A stretch of DNA of 64,000 bases, taken from positions 1-64,000 of the forward strand of contig NZ_JAJFAX010000005.1 of NCBI RefSeq assembly GCF_019710475.1, written 5' to 3'. Position 1 is the first letter of the stretch; each line of letters starts with the position of its first letter. This document shows positions 26,821-35,827 of the stretch, in pieces. The translations under genes and the position numbers were made by a program. The stretch comes from Glycomyces sp. TRM65418. GTDB taxonomy: Bacteria > Actinomycetota > Actinomycetes > Mycobacteriales > Micromonosporaceae. Below the pieces are notes generated by a model. It was not told the DNA's origin. It was given only the letters and a program-made list of their open reading frames with translations, and ran no database searches.

Positions 26821-28041
26821 CTATGGCAACGCCTTGAGCTGATCGGACAGATGGCGTCTTCCCGCGTTGGCGGCAAGCGCCGCAATCGATTCCAGGCTCA
26901 TCGGCGCGAGTTCGAGCTGGCGCGCGAACTGGTCGAAGCGGTCTTGGAGCTCGTCGCGATTCGGTGAGCGGACCGAGTCGAAGTAGACCTCGACGCGCTC
27001 GAGGAAGGCCCTGGTCCGGGCGTGCGGAGAATCGCACCAGAGCTGGAAGACCGTGTCCCGGGAAACCTTGTACCGCCCGACTTGACCGATGTCCAGGCCG
27101 TTGCCGCGGGTGAGCTCCCGCTCGGGCAGGACCAGCCTCCAGGTCCCGTCGGTCTGCCGCTGTACGGCAGCGCGCTTCCCGAGCTTCCGGTGGTCGGCCC
27201 AGTCCGTGATGTTCGCCTTGTCGCCGCCTCCAAGACCCTGGGCTTCCAGGGCCTCGAGATGGGAGCGGGCGTACGCGTGCTGCCCGCAGATCTCACTGAG
27301 TTCAGGATCAGCCTCGCGGGACGCCTGAGTGTAGGCGAGATATTGCGGCTCTCCATAGCTCGATTCGGTGCGGACCAGGTAGACGGGCAGGCGAGCAGGC
27401 GTGTCCGCACCTATCGGGTTGATGTCCTCGATCCCCTCGGGGAGGTTGTAGCGGTCGCGTTCGGGGCTGTTCACCAAGTCCTGCAGTGCGTTCGCGCTCC
27501 TGCCCAGCGGCGGGCCGCCGAAGCGCTGGAAGCGGACGCCACCCGGACCGGAGACGAGGCGAGTGGCCTCGTACTCGGTGAGAACGGTGACGGCCCTGGT
27601 GTTGTAGTAGGGGCGGGTCAGCGGTCGGGAGCTCAACGCCTCGAAGTAGAGGATGCGGCGGTCCGCCTTGCGCACCTCGTAGCGCTTACCGTCCTCGACC
27701 GAGCGCTTGCCGAGCTCAGTGAGGCGGTAGTGCCCGCCGCTCTCGACCAGGTGCCCGATCCGGGCGAGGAAGCGCAGGGCGCGGTCGACGAGGGTCTCGT
27801 CGAGCGACAGGAACAGTGCGAGCTCGTTCACCGTCCCGAAGCCGCCGTACGCGATCGACTCCTCAAGGAACCGATCGATGAGTTCATACGGGCGACCTTC
27901 AGTGGTGGTCGCTTCGACTTCGACCCGCCACAGCGGCAGCAGGCCCGCGAGCACCCGAGTCGGCCGGAGGCCGAGGTCGTGCACGACGCGTTCGACGGCC
28001 GCCTCGCGCGGGTAGGAGAACAGTTGGTCGGGTCGGCTCAA
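26821..28041 (-). CDS. Unrecognised protein of kinase-helicase cassette
   Basis: This 406-residue protein is not recognised. Residues about 45-125 look like a helical winged-helix region (FGTVNELALFLSLDETLVDRALRFLARIGHLVES, seen as a hinge-type HTH with GGHYRLTELG). The C-terminal third (DTVFQLWCDSPHARTRAFLERVEVYFDS) is mixed. I see no phospholipase D HxK, no PD-(D/E)xK and no HNH motif. It starts with TTG at 28041, preceded by GGAAGG, 12 bp after the helicase stop, so it is co-transcribed. It may be the effector or a DNA/RNA-binding partner. Confidence 0.7.
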   Translation of the reverse strand: MSRPDQLFSYPREAAVERVVHDLGLRPTRVLAGLLPLWRVEVEATTTEGRPYELIDRFLEESIAYGGFGTVNELALFLSLDETLVDRALRFLARIGHLVESGGHYRLTELGKRSVEDGKRYEVRKADRRILYFEALSSRPLTRPYYNTRAVTVLTEYEATRLVSGPGGVRFQRFGGPPLGRSANALQDLVNSPERDRYNLPEGIEDINPIGADTPARLPVYLVRTESSYGEPQYLAYTQASREADPELSEICGQHAYARSHLEALEAQGLGGGDKANITDWADHRKLGKRAAVQRQTDGTWRLVLPERELTRGNGLDIGQVGRYKVSRDTVFQLWCDSPHARTRAFLERVEVYFDSVRSPNRDELQDRFDQFARQLELAPMSLESIAALAANAGRRHLSDQLKALP

Positions 28042-28053
28042 CGGTCAGCCTTC

Positions 28054-31026
28054 CTAGTCGAGGTCGCGGAGCAAGGTCTCGATCTCCCCGTAGGACCGGA
28101 CGTCCCCGCGGAGCTTCAAGTGGACGTCGAGATCGGCCATCAGGTCGCGGAAGCCGCCGTCTGCGGCCGCCCGCAGCATGGGGAGGTCGCCGACCATCAC
28201 CAGCTGGGACTTGGCGCGGGTGAACGCGACGTTCAGCCTCCGCAACTCGGCGAGGAAGCCGACGTTCCCCGCCCGGTTGCTTCTGGTGAATCCGTAGAGG
28301 ACAACGTCGCGTTCGCCCCCTTGAAAAGAGTCGACGGTGCCGACGTTCAACTCGATGGTCTCGGCGCTGGCGATCCGGCGCCGCAGCAGGCTCTTGACCA
28401 GTTGGAGCTGTGCGCGGTAGGGCACGATGAGGCACCAGTCCCCGTCGCCGGGAAGATGGTCATAGTGGGCGGCGAGCCGGGCGAGCAGTTCGGCCTCGGC
28501 CCGGTTCGCGCAACCGGGAAGCGACCAGCGCTCACCGGCCCGCCCTCGGCTCTCCATACGGCGTTTCGCGGGGAGCGCTGAAGTGTCGATGAAGGTCATA
28601 GGGGTGAGCATGAGCGGGTCACGTCGGAATCCTCGGTGCACGGTTCGCAGCGCCGATCCGTAGAACTGCGCCGAGACGAAGTCGGCGATGGCTTCGGGCA
28701 TGCGCCGCTGCTCGGCGAGTGCGACCTGGTGGCTGTCCGGCAGGTCGGAGCTGAGGACCTCCAGGGCGCTCTTGGCGAGCAGTTCGCGGACCGCCGGGTC
28801 GTCGACGCCCGCGCCCCATTGGGCGACTTCGGTGTCGAGGAACGGTGGCAGCTGCATGGCATCGCCGACGAGGACGCCTCTGCGGGCGCGGGTGAGCGGC
28901 ACGAGGACGTCGTTGATGCCGATCTGCCCGGCCTCGTCGATGATCGCGAGGTCGAATTCGACTCCGGCGAGCTCGGGCCGGGACGCCGAGCCGATGCACG
29001 TGGCGGCGATGACGTCGGCGTACCTGATGAATTCGTTGCGGAGTTCGTCCGCTGAGGAGGAGACGGCGCCGAGCCAGCGGGTGAGTAGGTCCTTGCGGCG
29101 CCGGTATATCGGAAGGTCGCGCGCGAGCCGGTCCCGCCCGCGTTTGAGGACTGCCGTTGCGGCCCGCGGGTCGGCGAGGGCGTCTTCCCGGCCTGGCGGG
29201 TCGACGGCGACCAGACCGCGGAGCGACTTGGTGAGATCAGCGGCGGCCGAGGTGGCGTCGGCGATCGCGGTCTGCGCCTCGGTCTCGGCCCGGCGGCGCT
29301 GCTCGCGCGTTCGCCGGACTTCCGGGTCGGCCACGATCGCCTGGTCGCGTTCGCCCGTGACCCGGCGGTGCTCGGCTTTGAGCGCATCGAGGGCGGTGCG
29401 GGCGCTGATGCAGCGTTGTTCTGCCTTGTCGCCCAGTGGGGTCAAGACCAGGAAGACGAGCGCGAAGATGAGCCCGAGGATCGGGATGCCGGTGTGAGAC
29501 CGGGAAGCGGCCGACCATCTGCGCCAGCGCTGTTCGGCCTTGCTGTGCCGTTCGTGCATCGCGGAGACGCTTTCGACCTCTGCGGTCAGGTCGGTCAAGC
29601 GCGAAGCGTACGGCGCGGCAGCGGTGGCCGCTGCGCGGCTAAGCACGCTGTCGGCGCCGTCCAGGTCGGCGATGCGGGCGTCGCAGTGGTCGATGCGAGC
29701 GGTGAGCTCCCGCAGCCAGGCTTCGGCGGTGTCGAGACTTCCGTAGGGGCCGATCGCTTCGGCGGTCGCGGCTCGGATGCGTTCGCGCAGTTCGCTCACG
29801 CGGGTGTCGAGCAGGTACGCCTCGCCTTCGGGCGTGACCGATTCGCGGTAGCCGACGCGCAGGACCTCCAGGTCGGCGGGCAGGTTGGCGAGCACGTTGT
29901 CGACCGCGCGGTTGGAGTGCGACGAGACCAGCACCTTCTGCTGGAAGTCGAGGACCGCGGCGCGGGCGATCTCGCTGATCGTGCGGGTCTTGCCGGTTCC
30001 GGGCGGCCCGTGGACGAGCAGGAGGTCCTCGACGGTCCCTGCCTTCTCGAAGGCGCGGCGCTGCTCGGGGTTGAGCGGTTCGCGCGGCTGGGCGTGGGTT
30101 TCGGGGATCTTGCGGACTTTGCGGTCGACGAAGACGTCGAGCAGGTGGGGGTTGTGCGCTTCGCGGGCGCGCAGGAGCTCGACGGCTTCGCGCTCACTGC
30201 GGAACACGGTCTCGTTCGGCGCTTCCTTGAGCGCGCCCACTGCCGGCAGCGCATCCCAGTCGATCGGCCGGTCGAACTTGACCGTGGCGGTGTTCCCGGC
30301 GATGCGGGTGATGCGACCGCGCATGTCGTCGTGGCCGACGACGTCGACGAACGTCCCTTCGGTGAACTCGTGGTCGCCTGCCAGTTCGAAGACGTAGGCC
30401 GAGCGTTTGCCGTGGCGCTGTTCGCCGGTGGAGCGCTTCGCGGTGTAGTCGGTCGCGCCGGTGGACTCGAGCTGGCGGCGCTTGATCCGCTGGGCCGCGT
30501 CGATCATGGCGTCGAGGCGGTCGAGGAACGCGGTCTGGGCTTCGCTGAGCGGACGTCTGCCGCGTTCGGCGGCGAGCATGGCGCGCAGGCGCTTCCAGGC
30601 GTTCACGATCTCGCCGATGTACGACTTCGATGCCGGCGGAATGTCGGCGAAGGTCCGGACGACCCGCCAGGCCCGGGGTTTGACGATGAGGCTCGTGTCC
30701 GCCAGCCGCTGGTGATCCCGCGGTTCGAGCGGTCCGACGTAGCCGATTCGGTAGACGTTGCGGTTCGGGATGAGGTAGAGCCGGATCTTCCATTCGGGAG
30801 TGTAGACGTACAGGCTCGGGTCGTCGCCAGGCTTCGGATCGGCAACGATCACGGGGACACCTCGGACACCGCTGCGTACGGCACCGCCGATTTCGTTGAG
30901 CCGATCCTGCAGTGCCGCGGGGTCTCGCGGCATACCGGGGTCGCGGCGGTGCTTGTCTCGCAGGTCGGACTCGAGTCGCTGGCTCGGCACCATGATGATC
31001 GGGCCGTTCAGGAGGACGGGGTGCAA
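28054..31026 (-). CDS. SF1 helicase, UPF1/DNA2-type, with hydrophobic coiled-coil insertion
   Basis: This 990-residue protein has an N-terminal region of about 310 residues, then motif I GPPGTGKT (340-347), motif Ia SSHSNRAVDNVL, DEAG (697-700), motif III GDAMQLPP (721-728), motif IV-like LAEQRRMP, and later VDSFQGGERD and RRLNVAFTRAK. Between motifs Ia and II lies an insertion of some 250 residues, a coiled coil with a hydrophobic stretch at about 513-531 (GIPILGLIFALVFLVLTPLG). It starts with TTG at 31026, preceded by GAGGAG, in preference to an ATG 33 nt later. It likely acts on RNA or DNA in concert with the kinase. Confidence 0.88.
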   Translation of the reverse strand: MHPVLLNGPIIMVPSQRLESDLRDKHRRDPGMPRDPAALQDRLNEIGGAVRSGVRGVPVIVADPKPGDDPSLYVYTPEWKIRLYLIPNRNVYRIGYVGPLEPRDHQRLADTSLIVKPRAWRVVRTFADIPPASKSYIGEIVNAWKRLRAMLAAERGRRPLSEAQTAFLDRLDAMIDAAQRIKRRQLESTGATDYTAKRSTGEQRHGKRSAYVFELAGDHEFTEGTFVDVVGHDDMRGRITRIAGNTATVKFDRPIDWDALPAVGALKEAPNETVFRSEREAVELLRAREAHNPHLLDVFVDRKVRKIPETHAQPREPLNPEQRRAFEKAGTVEDLLLVHGPPGTGKTRTISEIARAAVLDFQQKVLVSSHSNRAVDNVLANLPADLEVLRVGYRESVTPEGEAYLLDTRVSELRERIRAATAEAIGPYGSLDTAEAWLRELTARIDHCDARIADLDGADSVLSRAAATAAAPYASRLTDLTAEVESVSAMHERHSKAEQRWRRWSAASRSHTGIPILGLIFALVFLVLTPLGDKAEQRCISARTALDALKAEHRRVTGERDQAIVADPEVRRTREQRRRAETEAQTAIADATSAAADLTKSLRGLVAVDPPGREDALADPRAATAVLKRGRDRLARDLPIYRRRKDLLTRWLGAVSSSADELRNEFIRYADVIAATCIGSASRPELAGVEFDLAIIDEAGQIGINDVLVPLTRARRGVLVGDAMQLPPFLDTEVAQWGAGVDDPAVRELLAKSALEVLSSDLPDSHQVALAEQRRMPEAIADFVSAQFYGSALRTVHRGFRRDPLMLTPMTFIDTSALPAKRRMESRGRAGERWSLPGCANRAEAELLARLAAHYDHLPGDGDWCLIVPYRAQLQLVKSLLRRRIASAETIELNVGTVDSFQGGERDVVLYGFTRSNRAGNVGFLAELRRLNVAFTRAKSQLVMVGDLPMLRAAADGGFRDLMADLDVHLKLRGDVRSYGEIETLLRDLD

Positions 31027-31035
31027 CTGGTCTCC

Positions 31036-32556
31036 TCACTTGAGCGAGTCGGCAGCCGATCGGAAGGCGTCGGCGAGCGCCGGGAGTCTCGGGCGTGCGG
31101 CGGGGTCGTTCGCGAGCGCTGCGGCGAGCGTCGTGTGCAGGGCTTCGAGCGGCGCTGAGCGGGGAGTGTGCGGCGGCGGGACGGGGGCGCGGGGTGGCGG
31201 GTGGCCGACGATGAGATGGTAGGCGACCGCGGCAACCTGGTACACGTCGGTGGCGGAGCCAGGGGAAAGCGGTGCGCGCCTTCGCTGTTCGGGTGCCGTG
31301 TACACACTGGAGGTCTCGCCGGGGCGCGGTTCGCGTCCGGCGTGGCCGAGGTCGCGCAGGGCCAGGCTCTCGGTGCCGGGCATGAGGATGCCGTCGAGGG
31401 TGAGGTCGCGGTGGCTCGCGCCGTGGCGGTGCAGTACGGCCAGGGTCTTGCACAGTCCGGCAAGCCCCCGGTACAGGCCGACGGCCGCCCAGTCGGTGAG
31501 CGGTTCGCCGTCGTCGGCGGCGAGCGCACCCAACGTTTCGCAGGGTCCCGCTTCGCGTCCCAGTGAGGGCCAGATGAGCGCCGAGCTGAGCGTGCCGCCT
31601 GAGGAGGCGATCTGGTCGGGCCTTGGAAAGCCGGATTGGTTTCCGAGGGTGTCGAGCAGGTCGTGCTCGCGCCGCAGCGCGACGCGGGCGGCATCGGCGC
31701 TCGGTCCCCCGCGGGGGCCGTGCACCTGCCGCAACCAGACGAAGCGGTCGGCGCGTCCACCGGTCGAGTTGCGGCGCATGGCGACTCCTCGGCGGAGGAG
31801 CGCCGAGCCGTCGGGTGTGCGGCGCTCGTCGACCAAGAGGTCGTAGAGCAGGTAGCGACTCCGTTCGACCGTGATCTCCAGGCCCGGTTCCCAGCGGTCT
31901 CGGCGCGGCGGTTCGGGTACGGCTTCGGCGAACAGCAGCTCGGGCTCGCCTGGAACCGCGAGTGAAGCGCCCGCTCCGGCTTGCAGTAGCCGCCCGAATC
32001 CGGCCTGCTGCTCGGCTCGCAGCGATTCGATCCGCTCGGCCGTCTCGTACTGCGCTGCACCGAGGTCGTCGATCCGGTCCAGGATCCTGCCGCTGGCGTC
32101 CGACAGCTCCTGGAACACCTGGTCGAGCCGTTCGCGCAGATCGCCCGCGGTGTTGGCGAGGGCGGTCTCGAATCCGCCGATGCGGTCGATGAGCCGGACC
32201 AGATCGGCTTGGAGACGGAGCGTCGCGTCGCCGTCGTGCTCGAACGTCGCGGTCAGGTCCGCTGTCAGTGCGGCCTCGGCCGCCGACGGCAGCTCCTGCT
32301 CGGCGGTGCCGCGAATGCGCTGGGCGCATCGCTGCACGAGGGCCGTCACCTGCGGGGAACCGACGCTGCCCGCGATCGCGGCGAGGGCGGCGGCCACCGC
32401 GCCGCCTCCAGCGACCGCCACAACGGCCGGCGCGAGGGTCGCGGAGGCGAGGACCGCGAGCACGGTGCCGGCGCTCGCGCGGCGGAACAGGTTCGGGGAG
32501 CGCTTGACGACCCGGCCGATCCCAGCCTGAGCCGAGACGGTCGAGTCAGCGTCCAT
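31036..32556 (-). CDS. Membrane-anchored Ser/Thr kinase-like protein, degenerate
   Basis: This 506-residue protein has a Gly/Ala-rich hydrophobic N-terminal segment (about 29-66), a helical linker (about 110-190) and a kinase-like C-terminal domain (about 225-500). HRD is kept (382-384), but the following Asn is Gly (HRDLTLDGI), DFG reads DLG (402-404), and the beta-3 Lys is replaced (FVWLRQV). The glycine-rich loop is not visible. APEQ (421-424) remains. It may be a pseudokinase or a very divergent kinase. It leads the operon with the helicase, preceded by GGAAGGA. Confidence 0.75.
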   Translation of the reverse strand: MDADSTVSAQAGIGRVVKRSPNLFRRASAGTVLAVLASATLAPAVVAVAGGGAVAAALAAIAGSVGSPQVTALVQRCAQRIRGTAEQELPSAAEAALTADLTATFEHDGDATLRLQADLVRLIDRIGGFETALANTAGDLRERLDQVFQELSDASGRILDRIDDLGAAQYETAERIESLRAEQQAGFGRLLQAGAGASLAVPGEPELLFAEAVPEPPRRDRWEPGLEITVERSRYLLYDLLVDERRTPDGSALLRRGVAMRRNSTGGRADRFVWLRQVHGPRGGPSADAARVALRREHDLLDTLGNQSGFPRPDQIASSGGTLSSALIWPSLGREAGPCETLGALAADDGEPLTDWAAVGLYRGLAGLCKTLAVLHRHGASHRDLTLDGILMPGTESLALRDLGHAGREPRPGETSSVYTAPEQRRRAPLSPGSATDVYQVAAVAYHLIVGHPPPRAPVPPPHTPRSAPLEALHTTLAAALANDPAARPRLPALADAFRSAADSLK

Positions 32557-33118
32557 GAGGGATCCTTCCGAGGAGGCGACGCAAAGTAACGCGAATCCTA
32601 CAGTTGCTCACGGTCGCCGTCATCCCCCGAACACGCGGCTTTCCTACCGGCGCAGGCGGCCATGCTGGGCGAAGCACCGTCGATCAACAGGCCTGTCAGT
32701 CGGGCGCCCGGTACGCGACCAGGACAACGTCGACCGCTACTTCCCCGACGGCATTCCCACCGACCAGGCCGCGGCCATCGACCCGTTCGCAGACGCGCAG
32801 ACGGTCGCAGCGCTCGTCCCCTTCGAGTCGCCGCGAACGTATGAAGATTTGCTTTGACCAGGACAAAGACCGACAAGCCGTCGGCGGAGAGACCTCCTCG
32901 GCATCCGCGTAGGCGGCCCCATCGAAGATGATGTTCAGGGCCGACCAGTCCGGGCTCTCCTGCATCCTGATCGAGGAGCACGGTACGGTCGCCGCCGTTG
33001 AGCAGGCCTTCGCTCGTCGAAGGCCAGGTCATGGGGCCTCTCACTTGAGCAGGTGCGCTAATCTCGTGGGCAATCCGCGTGAGCATTAGCTCCCCTACCC
33101 TCGAAGGAGCCCGCTGCG
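32557..33118. other. Spacer with possible gene remnant
   Basis: This 562-bp region lies between the divergent cassette and the secretion gene. One frame about 32706-32857 gives NVDRYFPDGIPTDQAAAIDP and ends in PFESPRTYEDLL; another about 32940-33000 gives SCILIEEHGTVAAVEQAF. They look like pieces of a small protein broken by frameshifts. A GAAGGAG ribosome site at 33103 belongs to the next gene. Confidence 0.35.
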
Positions 33119-34408
33119 ATGACGAATCTGGCCGAGCAGTACGGATCCGACATATCTCAGTACCCTGAGGCCGACTCCCCCGGTGCGGCGCAGCGCGTCC
33201 TCGAAGGCACGCCCGTCGTCGGCGGCGTCGCCCGCGCCGTCTACGGCGCCATCGAGGCCGACGACGCCGCCGGCGCCATCACCGCGGTCGCCGGAGAGGT
33301 GCAAGGCCTGGCGATGGAGGCGCTCTTCGCCCTGCGCGATCCGATCTACGCGCTCGCGGAGGCCGGGTTGACCATCGTCCTCGAACTGGTCGAACCGTTC
33401 AACGACGTGCTCGAGATGGTCTCCGGCGACCCCCAGGAGATGGCCCGCCAAGGCGAGGTCTGGGGCCAGGTCGCCGCAGCGCTGGAGGCGCTGAGCGGCG
33501 AGACCGGCCAGACGGTCGCGAGCAAGCTGACGGGCTGGCAGGGGAAGGACGCCGACGCGGCCTACGAGCAGCTGTACGCCGTCGAAGCGGCGATCATGGC
33601 CACGTCCCACGAGGCGCTGACCATCCAGACGCTGCTCGGTTGGGCCCAGGCGGCGGCCGAGGCCGTCTACGGCTGCATCAAGTCGATCCTCGCCGAGCTG
33701 GTGGCCTGGCTCATCACCCGTGGGCTCATCGCGCTGGCCAACAGCGCCTGGTCCTTCGGCGCGTCGGTCGCCACGTTCCTGCTGTCGGCGGTGGCGAAGA
33801 GCTTCGCCATGTTCACGCGGGTCATGGATCGGTTCAAGAAGGTCGTCAAGATCTTCGGCGGGCTCAGCGACTTCATGATCGAGCGCCTGAAGCGGAACCC
33901 GTTCCGCGGCATCAACCCCCTCAACGGGTTCGAGCTGGCGGGCAAGGACCTGTGGAAACGCGTCCTCGTCACCGCCGCTATCAAGGGCGGCACCGGCCTG
34001 CTGCAAGGGGCGGGAACCGCGATCGCGACGGGCGCGGGCGCGGCGCAGAACGCCGTCTCGGGTGCGATGTACTCGTCGTCCGGCGGAGGCGGACCGGTCA
34101 CGGTGGACCTCGACTCGCTCGAAGGCGCGGCGGGAAGCCTCGAGGGGCACGCAGGGAATGCGGGTTCCATTCGCTGCGTGGCCGAGGAGGCGAGCGCGAC
34201 CGAGATGGCGTGGGGACTTCCGGGCGCCGTCTACTTCGAGCAGGCGTACACGGAGGGCTGCGACGAGATGGTCGCAGCGATCACGGGAGTCGAGGACGCC
34301 CTCAACGGGGACGCGATCAAGCTTCGCGACTGCGCGGTCGACTACCGGGCGGCGGACGACGAGGCCGCCGCCGCGCTCAACGGTCTGCTCGCCGAGTTCG
34401 AGAACTGA
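33119..34408 (+). CDS. WXG100-type secretion substrate with C-terminal EspC-like domain
   Basis: This 429-residue protein has a helical WXG100-type region whose turn reads GWQGKDADAAYEQL near residue 138. Several long hydrophobic helices follow (about 195-235), and the C-terminus looks like an EspC/DUF2580 domain (DYRAADDEAAAALNGLL). Such proteins leave the cell by a type VII (ESX) system and often carry toxin or scaffold roles. No toxin domain is recognisable. ATG at 33119 follows GAAGGAG. The next gene is 6 bp downstream. Confidence 0.75.
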   Translation: MTNLAEQYGSDISQYPEADSPGAAQRVLEGTPVVGGVARAVYGAIEADDAAGAITAVAGEVQGLAMEALFALRDPIYALAEAGLTIVLELVEPFNDVLEMVSGDPQEMARQGEVWGQVAAALEALSGETGQTVASKLTGWQGKDADAAYEQLYAVEAAIMATSHEALTIQTLLGWAQAAAEAVYGCIKSILAELVAWLITRGLIALANSAWSFGASVATFLLSAVAKSFAMFTRVMDRFKKVVKIFGGLSDFMIERLKRNPFRGINPLNGFELAGKDLWKRVLVTAAIKGGTGLLQGAGTAIATGAGAAQNAVSGAMYSSSGGGGPVTVDLDSLEGAAGSLEGHAGNAGSIRCVAEEASATEMAWGLPGAVYFEQAYTEGCDEMVAAITGVEDALNGDAIKLRDCAVDYRAADDEAAAALNGLLAEFEN

Positions 34409-34414
34409 CGGGCA

Positions 34415-35038
34415 GTGCCGGTGTTCGATCTGCGGCGAGACGGCAAGACGCTCCTGGAGCGGGAGTGGCTGCAGGAAGGCGAGTGGCTGCGCGAGTGCGC
34501 GCCCTCGTGGAGCCTCACGGCGTTCGAGGGCATCCCGAAGCCGTATCCGACCGCCGGCCAGGCATGGGCAGCGGCCGGACGGTTCGTCGCACGCCTCCCC
34601 GTGTACCTGTTCGTCTCCTGGGTCGTGCTGCTGGCCGGGGAGTCCGGCGGCGACGTCGGGACGTCGAGTCCCCGCCGTCCCGCCGCCGTCGTCTGGGGTG
34701 ACGGCCTCGCCAGCCGGGCCGGGAGCCTCGCCGCTCCCGCGCTGCGCCGACCCGGTATCTGGGCGCTCACCGACAGGCGGGTGGCGTTCCTCGGCGTGCG
34801 CGGCCGTACGCGCTCGCGCCTGCTCAGCGCCGCGCCGACTCCCCGAGGGTCCCATGAGGGCTACCGGCCGGCGCCGATCGAGACCGTCGCCGAGTTTCCG
34901 GCGGACGAGTGGGCATACGCGGGCACGGTCGAACGCACGCGCACGACTCGCCTCCTGAAGCGCACCAAGAGCATCGGTGAGTACGCCCGGATCGTGTTCG
35001 CCGACGGCTCGGGTATCGACGTCCGCAAAGGCTGAGGC
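34415..35038 (+). CDS. Hypothetical protein, PH-like domain possible
   Basis: This 207-residue protein is not recognised. It has a hydrophobic segment (LPVYLFVSWVVLLAG, about 60-75) and a C-terminal part with IWALTDRRVAFLGVR and YARIVFADGSGIDVR, the kind of strand pattern seen in bacterial PH-like domains. It begins with GTG 6 bp after the secretion substrate, so it is co-transcribed and may be its partner, chaperone or immunity protein. Confidence 0.6.
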
Positions 35039-35055
35039 TGGCGGTCGCCTTACTT

Positions 35056-35667
35056 TCAAGCAATCGATGCGCCGAGATGGGCGGCCAGCGCTGCCTCCAG
35101 GGGGTACGGCCGTTCGTCGGGGAGCATCATCCGGGCCGCGTCGGTGTCGCCCTTGGCCAGGTGCGTGTCGATCGTGCGGGACAGCTCCGTGACGTCGGCG
35201 ATGCCGGTGATCCACTCGCCGAGGTATCGGTCGACCGCTTCGCCGGAGAGGCCGATCTGAATCGAGCGGTGGTCGAGGCGGTTCAGACGGAGGTCGCGCT
35301 CGGGGTCCCATTGGACGCGGACCGGGGAGGCGGTCAGGCGCTCCTTCCAGGCTTCGTGGGTCTCGCCGGGCGCCGGGGTGCTGCCGCAGGAGCGGGCCAA
35401 GGCCCATTCGAACCCGTCTCGGGCGATCGAAACGGCGAGGACGCGGGTCTGCCCCGCCTTGGCGGCCCAGCCGCAGCGGTACATCATCCACAGGAACGAG
35501 GGCTTGATCCAGGTCATGCGCTCGCGCTTGAACGGCGGGACGAAGGTCTGGGCGGCGAGCGCCGCTTCGGCGATCGCTGGGTCGTAGGCCTGGTAGACGG
35601 TGATCGTCTCCTCGTCGTGGCGGGCGCGGATCTGCCGGAGTGGGACTGGGTTCCGAGGGTCCTCCAT
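35056..35667 (-). CDS. DUF4291 family protein
   Basis: This 203-residue protein matches the DUF4291 pattern: an IRARHDEETITVYQAYDPAI start, then MTWIKPSFLWMMYRCGWA, and near the C-terminus RSIQIGLSGEAVDRYL. The function of the family is unknown. The ATG at 35667 is chosen over a TTG at 35703, because homologous proteins begin just before the IRA motif. It is convergent with the PH-like gene. Confidence 0.85.
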   Translation of the reverse strand: MEDPRNPVPLRQIRARHDEETITVYQAYDPAIAEAALAAQTFVPPFKRERMTWIKPSFLWMMYRCGWAAKAGQTRVLAVSIARDGFEWALARSCGSTPAPGETHEAWKERLTASPVRVQWDPERDLRLNRLDHRSIQIGLSGEAVDRYLGEWITGIADVTELSRTIDTHLAKGDTDAARMMLPDERPYPLEAALAAHLGASIA

Positions 35668-35778
35668 GTACCGGATGCCGGCAGGACCCCAGAGCGAACG
35701 CAAACGCTATTCGGTCTTTCGCGAGCGGGCGGTGCGTCTCCCATGAAACGGGCGCCGCTCAGTTCGGTCGACACGGGT

Positions 35779-35812
35779 GTAGGCCGCCGAGCCCTCGGGT
35801 TCGGCGGCCTAC
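35779..35812 (-). terminator. Terminator of the Rv3235-like gene
   Basis: A 12-bp stem, GTAGGCCGCCGA with TCGGCGGCCTAC, and a 10-nt loop lie 16 bp beyond the stop codon on the minus strand. Confidence 0.65.
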
Positions 35813-35827
35813 GTTCGGCTCAGCGGT

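Noticed and set aside
26821..28041. PLD-nuclease assignment for the third cassette protein (as in Mokosh)
   Set aside because: No HxKxxxxD motif is visible; the nearest HRKLGKR lacks the pattern.
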